A program made the translations under genes and the position numbers. 33,441 nt of DNA from Alectoria sarmentosa (taxonomy: Eukaryota > Ascomycota > Lecanoromycetes > Lecanorales > Parmeliaceae). Positions 10,644 to 21,210 of this stretch are shown piece after piece. The stretch covers positions 1 through 33,441 of the forward strand of contig WOGZ01000344.1 of assembly GCA_009733775.1 (NCBI GenBank). Direction: 5' to 3'. How positions within the stretch are numbered: the stretch's first letter is position 1; the number at the start of each line of letters is the position of its first letter. The notes beneath the pieces were generated by a model. That model made no database searches and was not told the DNA's origin. It saw nothing but the letters and a program-made list of their open reading frames with translations.

Positions 10644-13440
10644 TTATTTCTCTTTTTAAAAAACGATGTTTTAGCGTTATAAAAATCGAAAATGTTAATT
10701 TATAATTTACTTCGAATTTTTATAATTTATAATTAATAATTAACGCAATTGAAAAAAATTATCGAAATAATATTTATTATAACGACGATATTATATTTTA
10801 AAATAATAATTAATAATAACGTTAATGCTATAATGTTTTATAAGTTTAAACGTTTAAAACTTACGTAATTTAATTAAAAATTAATGTTATAATCGTCGTC
10901 GAAACATTTAAATATTCGATATTAATTTAATATTTATATTTTAAATGAAAAAAAAATCGCAAAACTTAAATAATATAATTAAATAAAATCTTTCGAATTA
11001 AATTAAATCGTAAACGTTAAAGTTTATTTAAACGTTATATATATTTTAATAATGTTTTGCGAAGTTTTTTTTTATAAAATGTTATTTATATAATATTAAA
11101 TAACGTTAATAATAACGATAACGAAATATTAAAATGTTATTAAAAAAAAATTAAGACGTTCATAATTTGAATAAAAAAATTCGTATATTCATTTAAATCT
11201 TAAATCGTATATCGTCGTTATTGATTAGCATTAATCTTTAAAAAAACGTGAAAACGCATTTTTATAATAGTAAATAAGTCGAAATTATTTATTTTATTAT
11301 TTAATATAAAAATAATAACGTAAAAAGAAAATTGAATAATATCATTTTTTTTATAAATTAATCGTTAACTTAATCGAATAATGCGTAATCTTTTTATCGT
11401 AATTTATTCGAATATTTTTTATAAAAGTCTTTTATTATATTTTTTATATTATCGAATTCGTCTTTATTAATATTATATTAATTAAAATCTTTATTAACGT
11501 TTTATTATTTAATTTTATATTTAAAACGATTTCATAATTTTTTGAAATTTAATATATTTTTAATTATTCATTTTTTTATTTTTAACGATAATAATTTTAA
11601 AAAAAGAGTTTTTTATTTAAATAATAAATTAATAACGATAAAATTTAAAACTTTAAAATAAAAAACGTTACAAATTTTTATAATTTCAAATAGTTTTAAT
11701 TTATAAAAAAAATTAATAACGAATATGATTTTAAATGAATTAAATATTTTATTATTTCATTTTTTAAATAATTTATTAATAACGATGTTTTTATTATTAA
11801 AAAATACAAAATCGCTTTTTTTAAACGTTATATTTATTTTATAACGATTCATTTATTTAATTATACTTAATTATATTTTATTAAACTCGTCGCGTATAAA
11901 AACGAGAATATTTTATATATAATCGATAATATTTTTTATTTTATAATATTAAAACGTTTTCGAATCGTAATATAATTGATAATATTAAAGTTTAAATTTA
12001 TACGAAAATAAATATCTTTGTTTATATAAAAAAACGATATATTTATAAAAATGAAAACGTTATCATTATTCGCAAATTCGATTATAAACATTTATTAAAT
12101 TTAATGATTTTGTATATAATTGCAATAAATTTATAAATAACGTTTTAAATTTTAATTATTTCGTTTAATTTATTCGTTTGTTTTTAAATAAAAAATTGTA
12201 AATAATTTAATTTAAATATTGAATCTTTTATAAAAAGATTTTTATATTATAATAATAAATTGTAAAATTCGATCGAATATTGTTAATATAAACAATTTAT
12301 ATACACGAAATATTTTTTTAATAAAAATTTCAATTGTACTTTTAATAAATATATTATTATCGTTTATTATATATAATACGTAATAACGTTTCTTAATTAA
12401 TCAATTAATTACGATTTATATAACGTTACAATCTTTTAATAACGATAAATCGACGATAAAATTTATAAAAATATTTTATTAGCGTTTTTGTAAATTAAAA
12501 ACAATTATAATAAATTATGTTTACGATTTTTTAATGCTTTAATTCTTTTATAAATATAACAATTATTAATATATATAATTTTTATAATTTTTATATTTCT
12601 TTAATAATATTTTCATTTAAAAAAATTATATATATATGCAATTTAAAAATAATTATACGTAAATTAATTATATGTTTTTTAAATAATAAACGTATATAGC
12701 AACTTAAATACTTATAATTAATTTTTATAATAAAAAAATTCGTTTATAATAGCGCACTTATTGAATATAACATTTTTGAATTTCTATTTATTAATAATAA
12801 TTATCTCGTATATATTATTATATTTTTTATCGATTTCATTTAATTTTAATATCGAACTCGATATCATCGAGATTTAATCGATTCGATATAAAATTAATTT
12901 AATATTATTATTTTAATCGTTTATTTTTAAAGTCGATAAATTTACATTTAATCGTTTAAATAAAAGCATTAATTTTAAAGTTTTATAATTTTAAGCGATA
13001 AATAATCTTAATGTTATATTTTAATAACATATTTTAATATTTTATTTAACGACGATTTAAGTTACGTTTTTTAATAAAGTATATAAAATCTTTATAATTT
13101 ATAAAAATTAAAATTAAAATATCGATATATTTTAACTTAAATCGTTAATATTTTAAATATTAAATAATAACGAATAATTTTTATCATAAATTTAATAAAT
13201 ATATTCGATCGATATTCGATTAATAAATTTATAATAACGATAATGTTTTTTTTTCGAAAGCTTTTATAAAATAAATTTATTCGTTTTTATTTTTACGATT
13301 TTCAATTTAAACGTAAAATTATATAATTAATATATATATTATTATTATTATTATTATTATTAAACTTCGCGTTTAAACGCGTTTAAATTCTTCGTTGAAA
13401 ATATTTATAAAAAAATTAATAAAATGTCTCGAACGAAATT
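10441..13440 (-). mobile_element. Ty3/gypsy chromovirus E2, 3' half, minus strand
   Basis: On the minus strand the order is RNase H, integrase, chromodomain, 3' LTR. RNase H remnants lie at about 13400-13200. The integrase zinc-binding segment 'NNCYIYKRIKALKNRKHNLL' is at about 12560-12500, matching 'CYICQRIKASRHRKHGLL'-type sequences. The integrase end and chromodomain lie at about 11800-11300. The copy is truncated on its 5' side near the gene island, with no reverse transcriptase core or 5' LTR visible. About 10441-12110 is the reverse complement of 1-1689. It is heavily mutated and carries many stops. Confidence 0.8.
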
Positions 13441-13950
13441 AAAAACTTGTTAAATTATTAAACGATAATATTAATAATCTTTATTTTACTATTATTTTAT
13501 ACGATGCGACGCGCTTTTTATAATAAATGAATATTATAATTTAATAATTGAAATAAATACTTTCGACTCGAAAATCTATTTTCTGATAACGACCTCGTAA
13601 TAAACATCGCGACGGATTTTAAATAAACTTAAACGAAAGTTTGAAGCTTATTTTAAATCTTATAAACTCTTCGAGAAAATAAACGCGTTCTTGATTGAGT
13701 AATTTTCAAAAAATGGATTCGATCAAATGATTGTTCTTTTGGCGTCGGGAGGTATACTCGCCTTGTCAGCCTATTTTTACCTAGCTATGGGGGTACGTAC
13801 ATGTATCAAAAGGCTACGTACGGGTATCAGTCCCCTTTTGAAATTGGAAGAGGGAGAGGCAAGGAGAAGCTGATGACACAGGCAGGGGCAGAGTCTCCAA
13901 GATTCTTCCGATACTGCGAAGAAAACGTGTCAGCCTGTGGCGTGTAAGTG
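13441..13950. other. Transition from RIP-degraded repeats to the gene island
   Basis: Base composition changes sharply near 13740. Left of this point there is AT-rich, CpG-only sequence; right of it, balanced composition. A short imperfect direct repeat (TACGTACATGTATCA / TACGTACGGGTATCA) lies at about 13794-13828. I see no convincing gene. Confidence 0.6.
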
Positions 13951-13982
13951 TTCTCTTTTCGTTCTTTTCGTTCTTTTCGTTC
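13951..13982. repeat. 9-bp minisatellite (GTTCTTTTC)n
   Basis: About three and a half copies of a 9-bp unit. On the minus strand the unit would encode repeated ERK residues, which explains a spurious open frame there. Confidence 0.85.
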
Positions 13983-13989
13983 ACGACAA

Positions 13990-14733
13990 TCTACTTTAAG
14001 GGCGGTAGGGGATTTTTCGCAATCATGCCTGTAGCCTATCAGAAGCGTCATTTTGTAACCCACCCTATCAACAGGCTTGTCACGCTGACAATGCTCTTAC
14101 GATCCATGTTTCATGCATATCTGATACAATAACGATGTTTTCAAAGAAAGATCTTGACTCGTATCAAGGATGTAAAGATATTCGTATACGACAGATCTGA
14201 TAAGATTTCAAGATCTTATAAGATTTCAACGCTATTGAAAATCTTATGAAATAAACATTTTATCGACAGTTTGTTGAGAAAACGAATCTTGTAAGAGCAT
14301 TTCTACGTGTACGAGCGTCAAAGTTTCGATTCGAGATTTAAATATGATAAGTTACATCCACATCACTCTGTTGTTGACTTCGAATTTGAACGATTTAATC
14401 AAAGTTCCCTCGGGGACGATGGGTTACAGGCCTGACATGAGGGGTGGTGGGATGAATAATAGAGGGAGGGTGATGAGCAGTGGGGGAGTATGCGCGGACC
14501 CTGTATTTGTAAAATACAGCTTAATCATTAATGATATTTTCACGATCTCTTGAATTGAAGATCTGTTGAGATTTGAAAAGCATATGAATATATTTTCGTG
14601 TAGCGATATAACGTAGACTTGACTCTACAAGTACGTTACTGTGTGACATTTGAGATTGAAATATGTGCTATAAAAAATCATGTCAAGACTCTCTCCGCAG
14701 GCTTACATAAACCCCCCTGCCGCCCTTAAAGTA
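13990..14733. mobile_element. Possible DNA-transposon/MITE remnant with terminal inverted repeats
   Basis: TACTTTAAGGGCGGTAGGGG near 13990 is repeated in inverse orientation at about 14714-14733 with one mismatch over the first 20 bases, and similarity fades inward. Both outer ends are TA, which would suit the TA target duplication of Tc1/mariner-type elements. The interior of about 700 bp is moderately AT-rich and has no transposase motif. A shorter inverted pair, AATGCTCTTAC at 14090-14100 and its complement at 14291-14301, lies inside. This is an inference from the repeat pair; family and boundaries are uncertain. Confidence 0.45.
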
Positions 14734-14992
14734 CCTATTCACGTTGTCGACAGTCTCAGCCCTATTCGCTTATGCTTACTGTAAGGTACCCGCTGACTCC
14801 TAAGCCGCTGATTGATCATTGGCTCGAATAGGTAAGGTATCTGAGTACAACAAGCGCGTAAAGCCTCACGAAGACCCGTACTCAGAATACGTACACGACT
14901 CATTAGATTACACAGTGCGCTCGTGCAGAGTTCTTGGTTACAAGGATCGTCAAGAAATTCCGTCCTCTCCTCCTGTAACGAAGAGGCAAAAG
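14734..14992 (+). promoter_or_regulatory. Probable 5' region of the NUP53-like gene
   Basis: The gene's frame stays open back to 14816 but has no ATG before 14993, so this stretch is probably leader or an unrecognised first exon. A possible intron with fungal signals runs from the GTAAGG donor at about 14832 to CAG at 14885, with CTCAC upstream of the acceptor. No core promoter motif is evident. Confidence 0.35.
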
Positions 14993-16381
14993 ATGATGCC
15001 AGGCACGGGTCGACCGACCCAGTTCCATGCGGTCCCCTTCGAGGAGCGAGCCCCAGATGGCAGAGGAGGCAAGCTACCGTACGCCCTCGAGTACCCCGCG
15101 TCAGTTCCTACCTCTTCCCAGCTTCATTGTCCGAGGTATTGATCACCACGTAGTGGCCACCCTGATGCCTCGCGTGTTCCGAAACGCCTTGTTGAAGAGA
15201 AAGGCTCATTCGGCAAACCAACACGACGCAAGACTCCCTCTAGAACGAGAAGCGCAACTCCAGCGAAGAAAGAACTCAATTCTACCTTGGACGGTTTTGT
15301 GTCAGCCTTGAACTACGATACCCAGATAGCCATCGAATCCCAGCAGCAGGCGAATGCGTCTATACGAAATCAGAATGATGGCAATGTGACCTCACATCAT
15401 TGCCCCTCGCATACCAAAGAGCCGACGCAGATAATAGTGTCTGGATTCACTCCAAGTACACAATGGGCGGCTATCGATACATATGAAAAAGTTTCCCATG
15501 GCATGATCTGCGAGGATTACGCCCGTCGACCACCTGCCGAGTTGCGAAGATATCCCAACACCCTCAGCTCGCCTTCTATTCACCCAAGAAAACTGACTGA
15601 TGCAGAGCGTGAGATGGCTAGACACTATGCTGGAGGTGAAAGCTGGGTGCGACTCACTTGTGATTCAGCAGAAGCCGCGGACCGTGCTGTGGAGATGTCA
15701 CCGCAACAAATTTATGGACACTGGGTGTATGCCGAGCTATACAACGGCACGCGGCCCGAAACTGACGAGCCTATTCCAGTCCGAGAAGAAGACCAACAGC
15801 GAGGATCCTTTCGCGGCCCAAAACCTCCACGTAGGCCTTCACAGACACTAAGTGCCGCTTTTTCGCAGCATGCGATCAATCAGCATCGGCCAACATCTAC
15901 ACTTCCAAGGTCCTTCGGTATGCCCGCTACGACACAAGCAAACAATCAGCAACCCAGCGACTCCGCGTCATTTTCTTCCTCTACAGCATCATCGGCCACG
16001 GCCACAGGTCCGGAATTTCCTAACCTTCACAAACGTCACCCACCTCAGGCCGAAGAAAATAGATTCTCTTCTACAAATCAAACCCTTACAAATGCATCGG
16101 TCGCCGAGTCCAATCCTGCCATGATGAAGTATTTTACAGACCGACCCCGCACCATACTTCATCCTGCAACCGAAGCATTTTTACCTCAGCCAACCTGGAC
16201 CGACCGCCAAGTCCAGTGGCTTAGAAGCTGGGGCGTGATTCCTGGTGATTTCATTGGCAACGGGCCCCCTCTCACCGAGACCGGCGACTTCGACTGGCCG
16301 AGAGCGAGTTGGTACTGGTGCGTTTGGAACTGGATGGACACCTATCTCAACACCAACTTTTGCAATCTAAAGGACGAATAA
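14993..16381 (+). CDS. NUP53: Nucleoporin NUP53/NUP35-type protein with MPPN RRM domain
   Basis: Structural component of the nuclear pore inner ring, where this family binds other nucleoporins and the pore membrane. The 15287-16381 part is one uninterrupted frame. It contains the RRM-like MPPN domain at about 15422-15745, with 'QIIVSGFTPSTQWAAIDTYE', 'MICEDY', 'WVRLTCDSAEAADRAV' and 'GHWVYAELYNG'. A Ser/Thr/Pro/Gln-rich linker follows. The conserved C-terminal amphipathic segment has 'WGVIPGDFIG' and 'FDWPRASWYW', and the protein ends in LKDE-TAA. The N-terminal part is best read by leaving the frame at about 15092 (one extra base) and returning at about 15160-15162 (one missing C). This gives LPYALE, then TPRQFLPLPSFIV, then PDASRVPKRLVEE. 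With start ATG 14993 (A at -3) the product would be about 462 residues, normal for the family. The start is uncertain, and an unseen intron is the alternative to frame changes. Confidence 0.82.
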
Positions 16382-16769
16382 AGAGGAGCTGGCACTCCGC
16401 TCTTCGGGCTGGTAGGATTCACCATTTTGCGTTACATTCTCTTAGGACTCGGCAGTCTATCCAAGCAGAGTTCTTGGGGCTTTCCATCGACTTCATACGT
16501 TCACGAGCAGCACTAGCCCTATCAAACCTTGTCACAGACCGGCACCAACCGGCAGCTTCATCATACAGCATAGCGTGGGGTCATCATATTTCGGGACTCG
16601 TTTGAGCACCCTACATTTCAGCGCCTCATCATTCGGTATTGTGCGGTATCGAGGGTCCCGCATCGGGTGCTCCTAGTGTCGTATCTTTTAGAGTCAATTT
16701 TCGCAAATCACGTCACTGTTGTCAGATTTCGGCTCGTCACACAAACATATTCTCGACCAGCGTAGCGCG
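16382..16769. other. 3' untranslated/intergenic sequence after NUP53
   Basis: Normal composition with no further gene. AATAAA overlaps the NUP53 stop codon. Short open frames here are in other frames and have no recognisable content. Confidence 0.5.
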
Positions 16770-17080
16770 CGGGATGATGAGTGTGTAGCTCTTTCCATTA
16801 CAAAGTGTTTCAAGTATTCCTAACATTGACTGACTTCGGTGCATGTCTGTTGATTGAGTCTTTGAGGAACAGCATAGTGTGAAGGGCATGGTAGACGTCA
16901 TAGTAGCTTTCTGTTTCAAGTACTCCTGACGTTGAATGACATTGATGCATGTCTGTTGGTTGAGTCTTGGAGGATTAGTAGAGTGGAAAGGACATGACTG
17001 AGCTCACGATGTCTTTCCGTTCCGAGTATTACTAGTTTTGACTAACTTCGGTCCATGTCTGGTATTTCAGTCTTGGTATC
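16770..17080. repeat. Imperfect 106-bp tandem repeat between convergent genes
   Basis: Two full units start at 16811 and 16917 and a partial third starts at 17023, each beginning with a CAAGTATTCC/CGAGTATTAC-like motif, so the period is 106 bp. Shared blocks are GACTGACTTCGGTGCATGTC and TTGAGTCTTGGAGG-like segments. A degenerate partial unit may precede 16811. It is non-coding and lies between the 3' ends of NUP53 and MPC2. Confidence 0.82.
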
Positions 17081-17406
17081 AGGCAAAAGCCCCATGGTTA
17101 CCGCTGATTGATTTCAAATGTCACCGCTTTTGAACGACCTAGGTGAATGTCCCCTTGTTAATATTGAAGATGTCAGAAGCACTTTGGGTCTAGTCAAGAA
17201 TACAATTCCTCTTCCAATTCACGGACTATACCCTATTTACTTAGCCATGGATCAAATATTCAGGATGGCAACATAAATGCACCACTAGGTCTTCTTCCAC
17301 CTATCTAATCTCGCCTGTGAAGAATGTACATGGTATGGTCAGAAGGGACAATTGGCAAACACGTCGGAATTTAAGCCTCGGCGCTGACGATTGAACAAGA
17401 TCTCGC
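17081..17406. other. Intergenic region downstream of MPC2
   Basis: Balanced composition, presumably the 3' untranslated region of MPC2 on the minus strand plus spacer. No motif is recognised. Confidence 0.5.
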
Positions 17407-18086
17407 TCATTTAATAGCCTTTTGAGCCGCCCCCTCAGGATCTGTTGCAATGCCCTTGACCGTGTGCGCTATATCTTTTGCGTCCTTCTCTGCAGTCTGC
17501 CCAGCTGAAGCAGCCTCCTGGCTCCGTTGGTACATCAAGATCCGAGTCACTTGCGTGACACCCACACACCCCAGGAAGAAATTCACAGCAGCCAATCTGA
17601 GAAGGTTGTCAGTCTCGATTTGGAAGGAAACTCCTAGATAAATAAATGTCCGTACAGAAGGTTTCGTGGTTTAATGACGAAACACCATCGGGTCCAAATT
17701 ACGCCGGTGGCCGTGAGAGCGACATTTTGGGTGAGAGAAAGACTTTCAGCTGGTCGAGCAAAGTCACTGATGCCGGCGAGGACAATGCTCCACTGTCTCG
17801 AATCAATTGCGTGGTTCTACTGGTAATACAGAGCATTTTCGTAGGCGTACCTTCATGACTGGGGCCCTAGAGGGTATCAGTACTTGACCACTCATACGGA
17901 AAAAGGTCCTGACCAGAAATGCACAGTCTTGACACCCACAGGACTGTTCCATAATCGCTGAAGGATTCCTTCTGTAGGAGCAGCGGTCGCATCTGTAGTC
18001 TGGCGTCTTCTTCCCAGTGGTTTTTTGCTCAAAGCGCGGGAGAGCCTCGCACTCTGGAAAAATCGTAGACCAGCTCGTGAAGACAT
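17407..18086 (-). CDS. MPC2: Mitochondrial pyruvate carrier subunit 2
   Basis: Inner-membrane subunit that pairs with an MPC1-type partner to import pyruvate into the mitochondrial matrix. I assembled four minus-strand exons: 18086-17914, 17866-17851 (16 nt), 17792-17656 and 17596-17407. Introns are 47, 58 and 59 nt. The second and third have GTACGC and GTACGG donors; the first has the unusual donor GTCAGG. Acceptors are CTCTAG, GACAG and CTCAG. The coding total is 516 nt, or 171 residues plus TGA. The first 35 residues are rich in Arg, Ser and Leu, a typical matrix-targeting presequence. Diagnostic family motifs follow: 'SPVGVKTVHFWAPVMKW', 'LAGISDFARPAESLSLTQN', 'GVIWTRWCFVIKPRN' and 'LLLAAVNFFLGCVGVTQVTR', covering the three membrane segments at roughly 50-74, 84-104 and 107-130. 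The tail is hydrophilic and Ala/Lys-rich. The gene converges on NUP53. Confidence 0.95.
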
Positions 18087-18420
18087 GTTGACAGGGTGAG
18101 CAGAGTAGATAGCAGTGAAATCTGGTTGACGAAACTAATGATGAAGGTCCGCGATTTCAAGCAAATGTTGGAGTCGCCGGTCAGCCGGAAGTATATTTAA
18201 TCTCCGCCACTAAAGCTTGCTTTGTACTTGTGTGGCCGAAAAGTCTAGGCCCTTGGCAGTCCGGTGCGGGAGTACCCATCAATCAGACTATCTCGTTTCC
18301 CCGCAATTTGACACTAAATCACACCAAATTATCGAAAAACGAAGGTACTCTTCTTGACCATCACCGATTCATTTTCGAAATATGGTTATTATGATTGCTA
18401 TATACGTGTGTAAATGATTT
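18087..18420. promoter_or_regulatory. Upstream region of MPC2 and right edge of the island
   Basis: Holds the presumed MPC2 promoter and leader (minus strand). Composition falls abruptly to very AT-rich near 18370, only about 280 bp from the MPC2 start. No specific binding site is identifiable by eye. Confidence 0.5.
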
Positions 18421-19216
18421 CATCGATATTTTTATTATATAATTAATTAATTAAAAATCTTAAATAACTTTTTTATTAATTATCGTCGCTCTCAAATAAA
18501 CGATAATATTACATTCGCTCTTCGTTAAATCGACATTTTTTAAACTTTTATAATAAATATCGTAATGTTTAATAAAACGATGTTCTTAAATTAAATAAAT
18601 CGTAAATTTAAAAAAAATGCTTTAAAACGTCGTTTAAAATATAAATATATCGTAATAAAATATATTATAATAAACGAGAACTTTTAATGAAAAAATGTTA
18701 ATAAAACGTATTTTAAAAAAACGTGCTTAATTTTTAAAATTATTACGTCTTTTACGAATAAAGTAAAATTATAATTTAATTTTTTAACTCGCAGAAACTC
18801 GCTTTATTATAACTTAATTAACGCGTAATAATTAATTTTAATTAATCGTTATTCGAATATTTTCTTTAATTTTCTTATTAATTTTTTAAAACTTATTTCA
18901 TTTAAATTTTAAACGTATTTTAAAAAATTATTATAAATTTTCATTTATATATAAATCTAACGAATTAATTACTTATTTAATCTTTTTAATATTTTTATTA
19001 ATTCGTTTTTATTTATATAATCGTACGATTTTAATATATATCGAAGCATTATTTTTAATTATATATATTTTTTTATCGAGATTTCGAGTTTTAACTTTTT
19101 CGACGAATTTATATAATAATAATAATAAATTTTATAATTAAGATTATTAATTTCACGTGTAACGTATTCTTTTTAAAAATAGAATCACATTTAATTAAAC
19201 GTTTTCTTTTCTTTTT
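18421..19216. other. AT-rich RIP-degraded sequence, unassigned
   Basis: Same character as the retroelement blocks: TA-rich, with C mostly in CpG. No open frame or motif lets me name the parent element. Confidence 0.5.
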
Positions 19217-19414
19217 TGTTATAAATCTATTTTATATTTTTTATAAAGCTAACTTTTCTTTAATATCACATTTTTTTAACATTTAATTAAGCTTAGCGTA
19301 ACTTAATAAAGATATTTATTTTTTTAAAAATGTCTTTTTTTTATTATATTCTTTTCTTACTTAATTGTCTTATTTAATATATTTATATAATATAATTTTA
19401 TATTAATTTTGATA
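19217..19414 (+). repeat. E-family LTR (solo or 5' LTR of a third copy)
   Basis: About 198 bp, from TGTTATAAATC to TTTTGATA, matching the LTRs of E1 and E2. The sequence before it does not match the E interior that precedes the E1 and E2 3' LTRs, so this is a solo LTR or a 5' LTR. It shows the uninterrupted target site into which A inserted in E1. Confidence 0.72.
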
Positions 19415-20849
19415 TTATAATTAAATTATCTCATTTATTTTATTTATATTAATTAACGAATTCGAAGAATCGTGTTAATAAAAACTGTATTAAAATATAA
19501 AAATTATTGAAATATCGTATTTTTAAATTAAATCATTTACGATAATTAAAATTCAAATATTTCGCATCGAGATAATAATTCGCCTCGTTAATAATAACGA
19601 ATATTAAAAAAAACTAAAACATTTATTTAATTAACGAATCGAAAGAAATAATTATTGATTATTTTTATATAATTCAAGTTAAGATAATATCGATTATATC
19701 GTTTAAAAAATTATTATTAAAGATACTTAAATCTTTCACGACATTATTATCGAATAAAAAATTACGATTTTATAATCTTTTAAAGTCGATTTTTTTCACT
19801 TCGCATTATCAAGTTTTTTTATACGAAGTCGACGACGATATAATAAAAATCTTTTATATAAATAACGAAACTGAAAAAACTTTATTTAATTAACATATTA
19901 TTTTCACGAAAGTTTAATAAATAAATAAACGATTAAATAACATTTTTATATAATTATTTAAATATAAAGTCGAATTTCTTTATTATATAAAAAATTATTA
20001 AATATTATTAAATGAGAAGTGTTTATACTCTTTTTTAACACAATATTTTTTAACATTATTTTTATCGAAATACTTTAATAATTCTCTATTTTTTTTTCAA
20101 AAAAATCTTTTTTCTCATTAAAATATTTTTAATTTTTATATTTTCTTTAATTATATATAAAATATTTTAATTTAATTATATAAAACGATTTAATTTAATA
20201 ATAAACTTTTTAATTTAAATAAATAATTATAACGTTATTTTATTATTAAATATTTTTAAAAAGAAAGCTATTAACATCGATATCGTATAAAATATCGTTA
20301 AATTAATATAATTTAAAATATATTTAAAAAAAGAAACTTATTAATACTTAAAAAATATTTAAAAATATTTATATTAAACGTAATGTATTTAAATAATTTA
20401 CAAAATAATATAAAACATTATAAAATAATATTAACACATTTTAAAAATAATTCGATATTGTTATTAATTAATTCGATATAATCATTATCGATAAAGATTT
20501 TTATATTAAAAAATGCAAAAACTTAATTTTTAAAAAGATTAAGTCTTTTAAATTATTTAATTTTTTTTTTTTACGAATGAAAAGAATTTTATATAAAACG
20601 ATTAATTTTTTAAAATAAATTATAAATTTGTTATTAATCACGATTAATATTTTTGAAAAGCTTACTTTTTTTATAATTAAAAATTATATATAAAACTTAA
20701 TTAAGGCGATTATAAGATTATTTAAAAAAACTTTTACTTTATTAAAAAGTAATTAAAGTTTTTAATTAAAAACTTTAAAAATTTCTTTATTTTTTTCGTT
20801 TTCCTTTTATAAAGAATTATAAAATTCTCATTTTTATTATTTTTTAAAC
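19415..20849. other. AT-rich retroelement-like sequence, probable gag region
   Basis: No frame long enough to classify. Its position after a possible 5' LTR would suit gag, but I see no zinc knuckle or other motif. Heavily mutated. Confidence 0.35.
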
Positions 20850-21000
20850 ATTATACCCCTCGAGCTTACGAGAAGAGCTTTTTTGATAAAAACTTTCGAA
20901 AAACCCTCGAAAAGCCCTTAAAGGATCAATCATATTTTAATTAATTTTTGATTTTGGTTTCGCACCTTCTGTAGCGAAACGGGCTATAATTCGATATTAA
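20850..21000. other. Patch of less mutated sequence
   Basis: About 150 bp with C in all contexts (for example ACCCCTCGAGCTTACGAG and GGTTTCGCACCTTCTGTAGC) inside otherwise RIP-degraded DNA. No gene is recognised. It could be single-copy sequence or part of an element too rare to be mutated. Confidence 0.5.
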
Positions 21001-21210
21001 AAAAATCATTATTAATAAAATAAAGAGCGCGCTCTCTCGCAATTACAATTTTAAAATCTATTACGATTTTAAAGAAAAGTCTTAAATCGAAAACAACGTC
21101 GATCAAAATCGTGCGATATTATTTTATAATCTTAATCTCAATTTGCGACGCCTCAAAATCTCTTTTAATATATATTTAAAGGCATTAATTATATGCGTAT
21201 CATCGAAACG

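Noticed and set aside
13827..14063. Minus-strand open frame of 78 codons
   Set aside because: It runs through the 9-bp minisatellite (repeated ERK residues) and into the inverted repeat. No family resemblance and no neighbouring exon.
14344..14553. Plus-strand open frame of 69 codons
   Set aside because: Lies inside the putative transposon remnant. Composition shifts midway and nothing is recognisable.
15392..15625. Minus-strand open frame of 77 codons
   Set aside because: Antisense to the NUP53 RRM domain. No independent support.
17646..17858. Plus-strand open frame of 70 codons
   Set aside because: Antisense to exons 2-3 and introns of MPC2.
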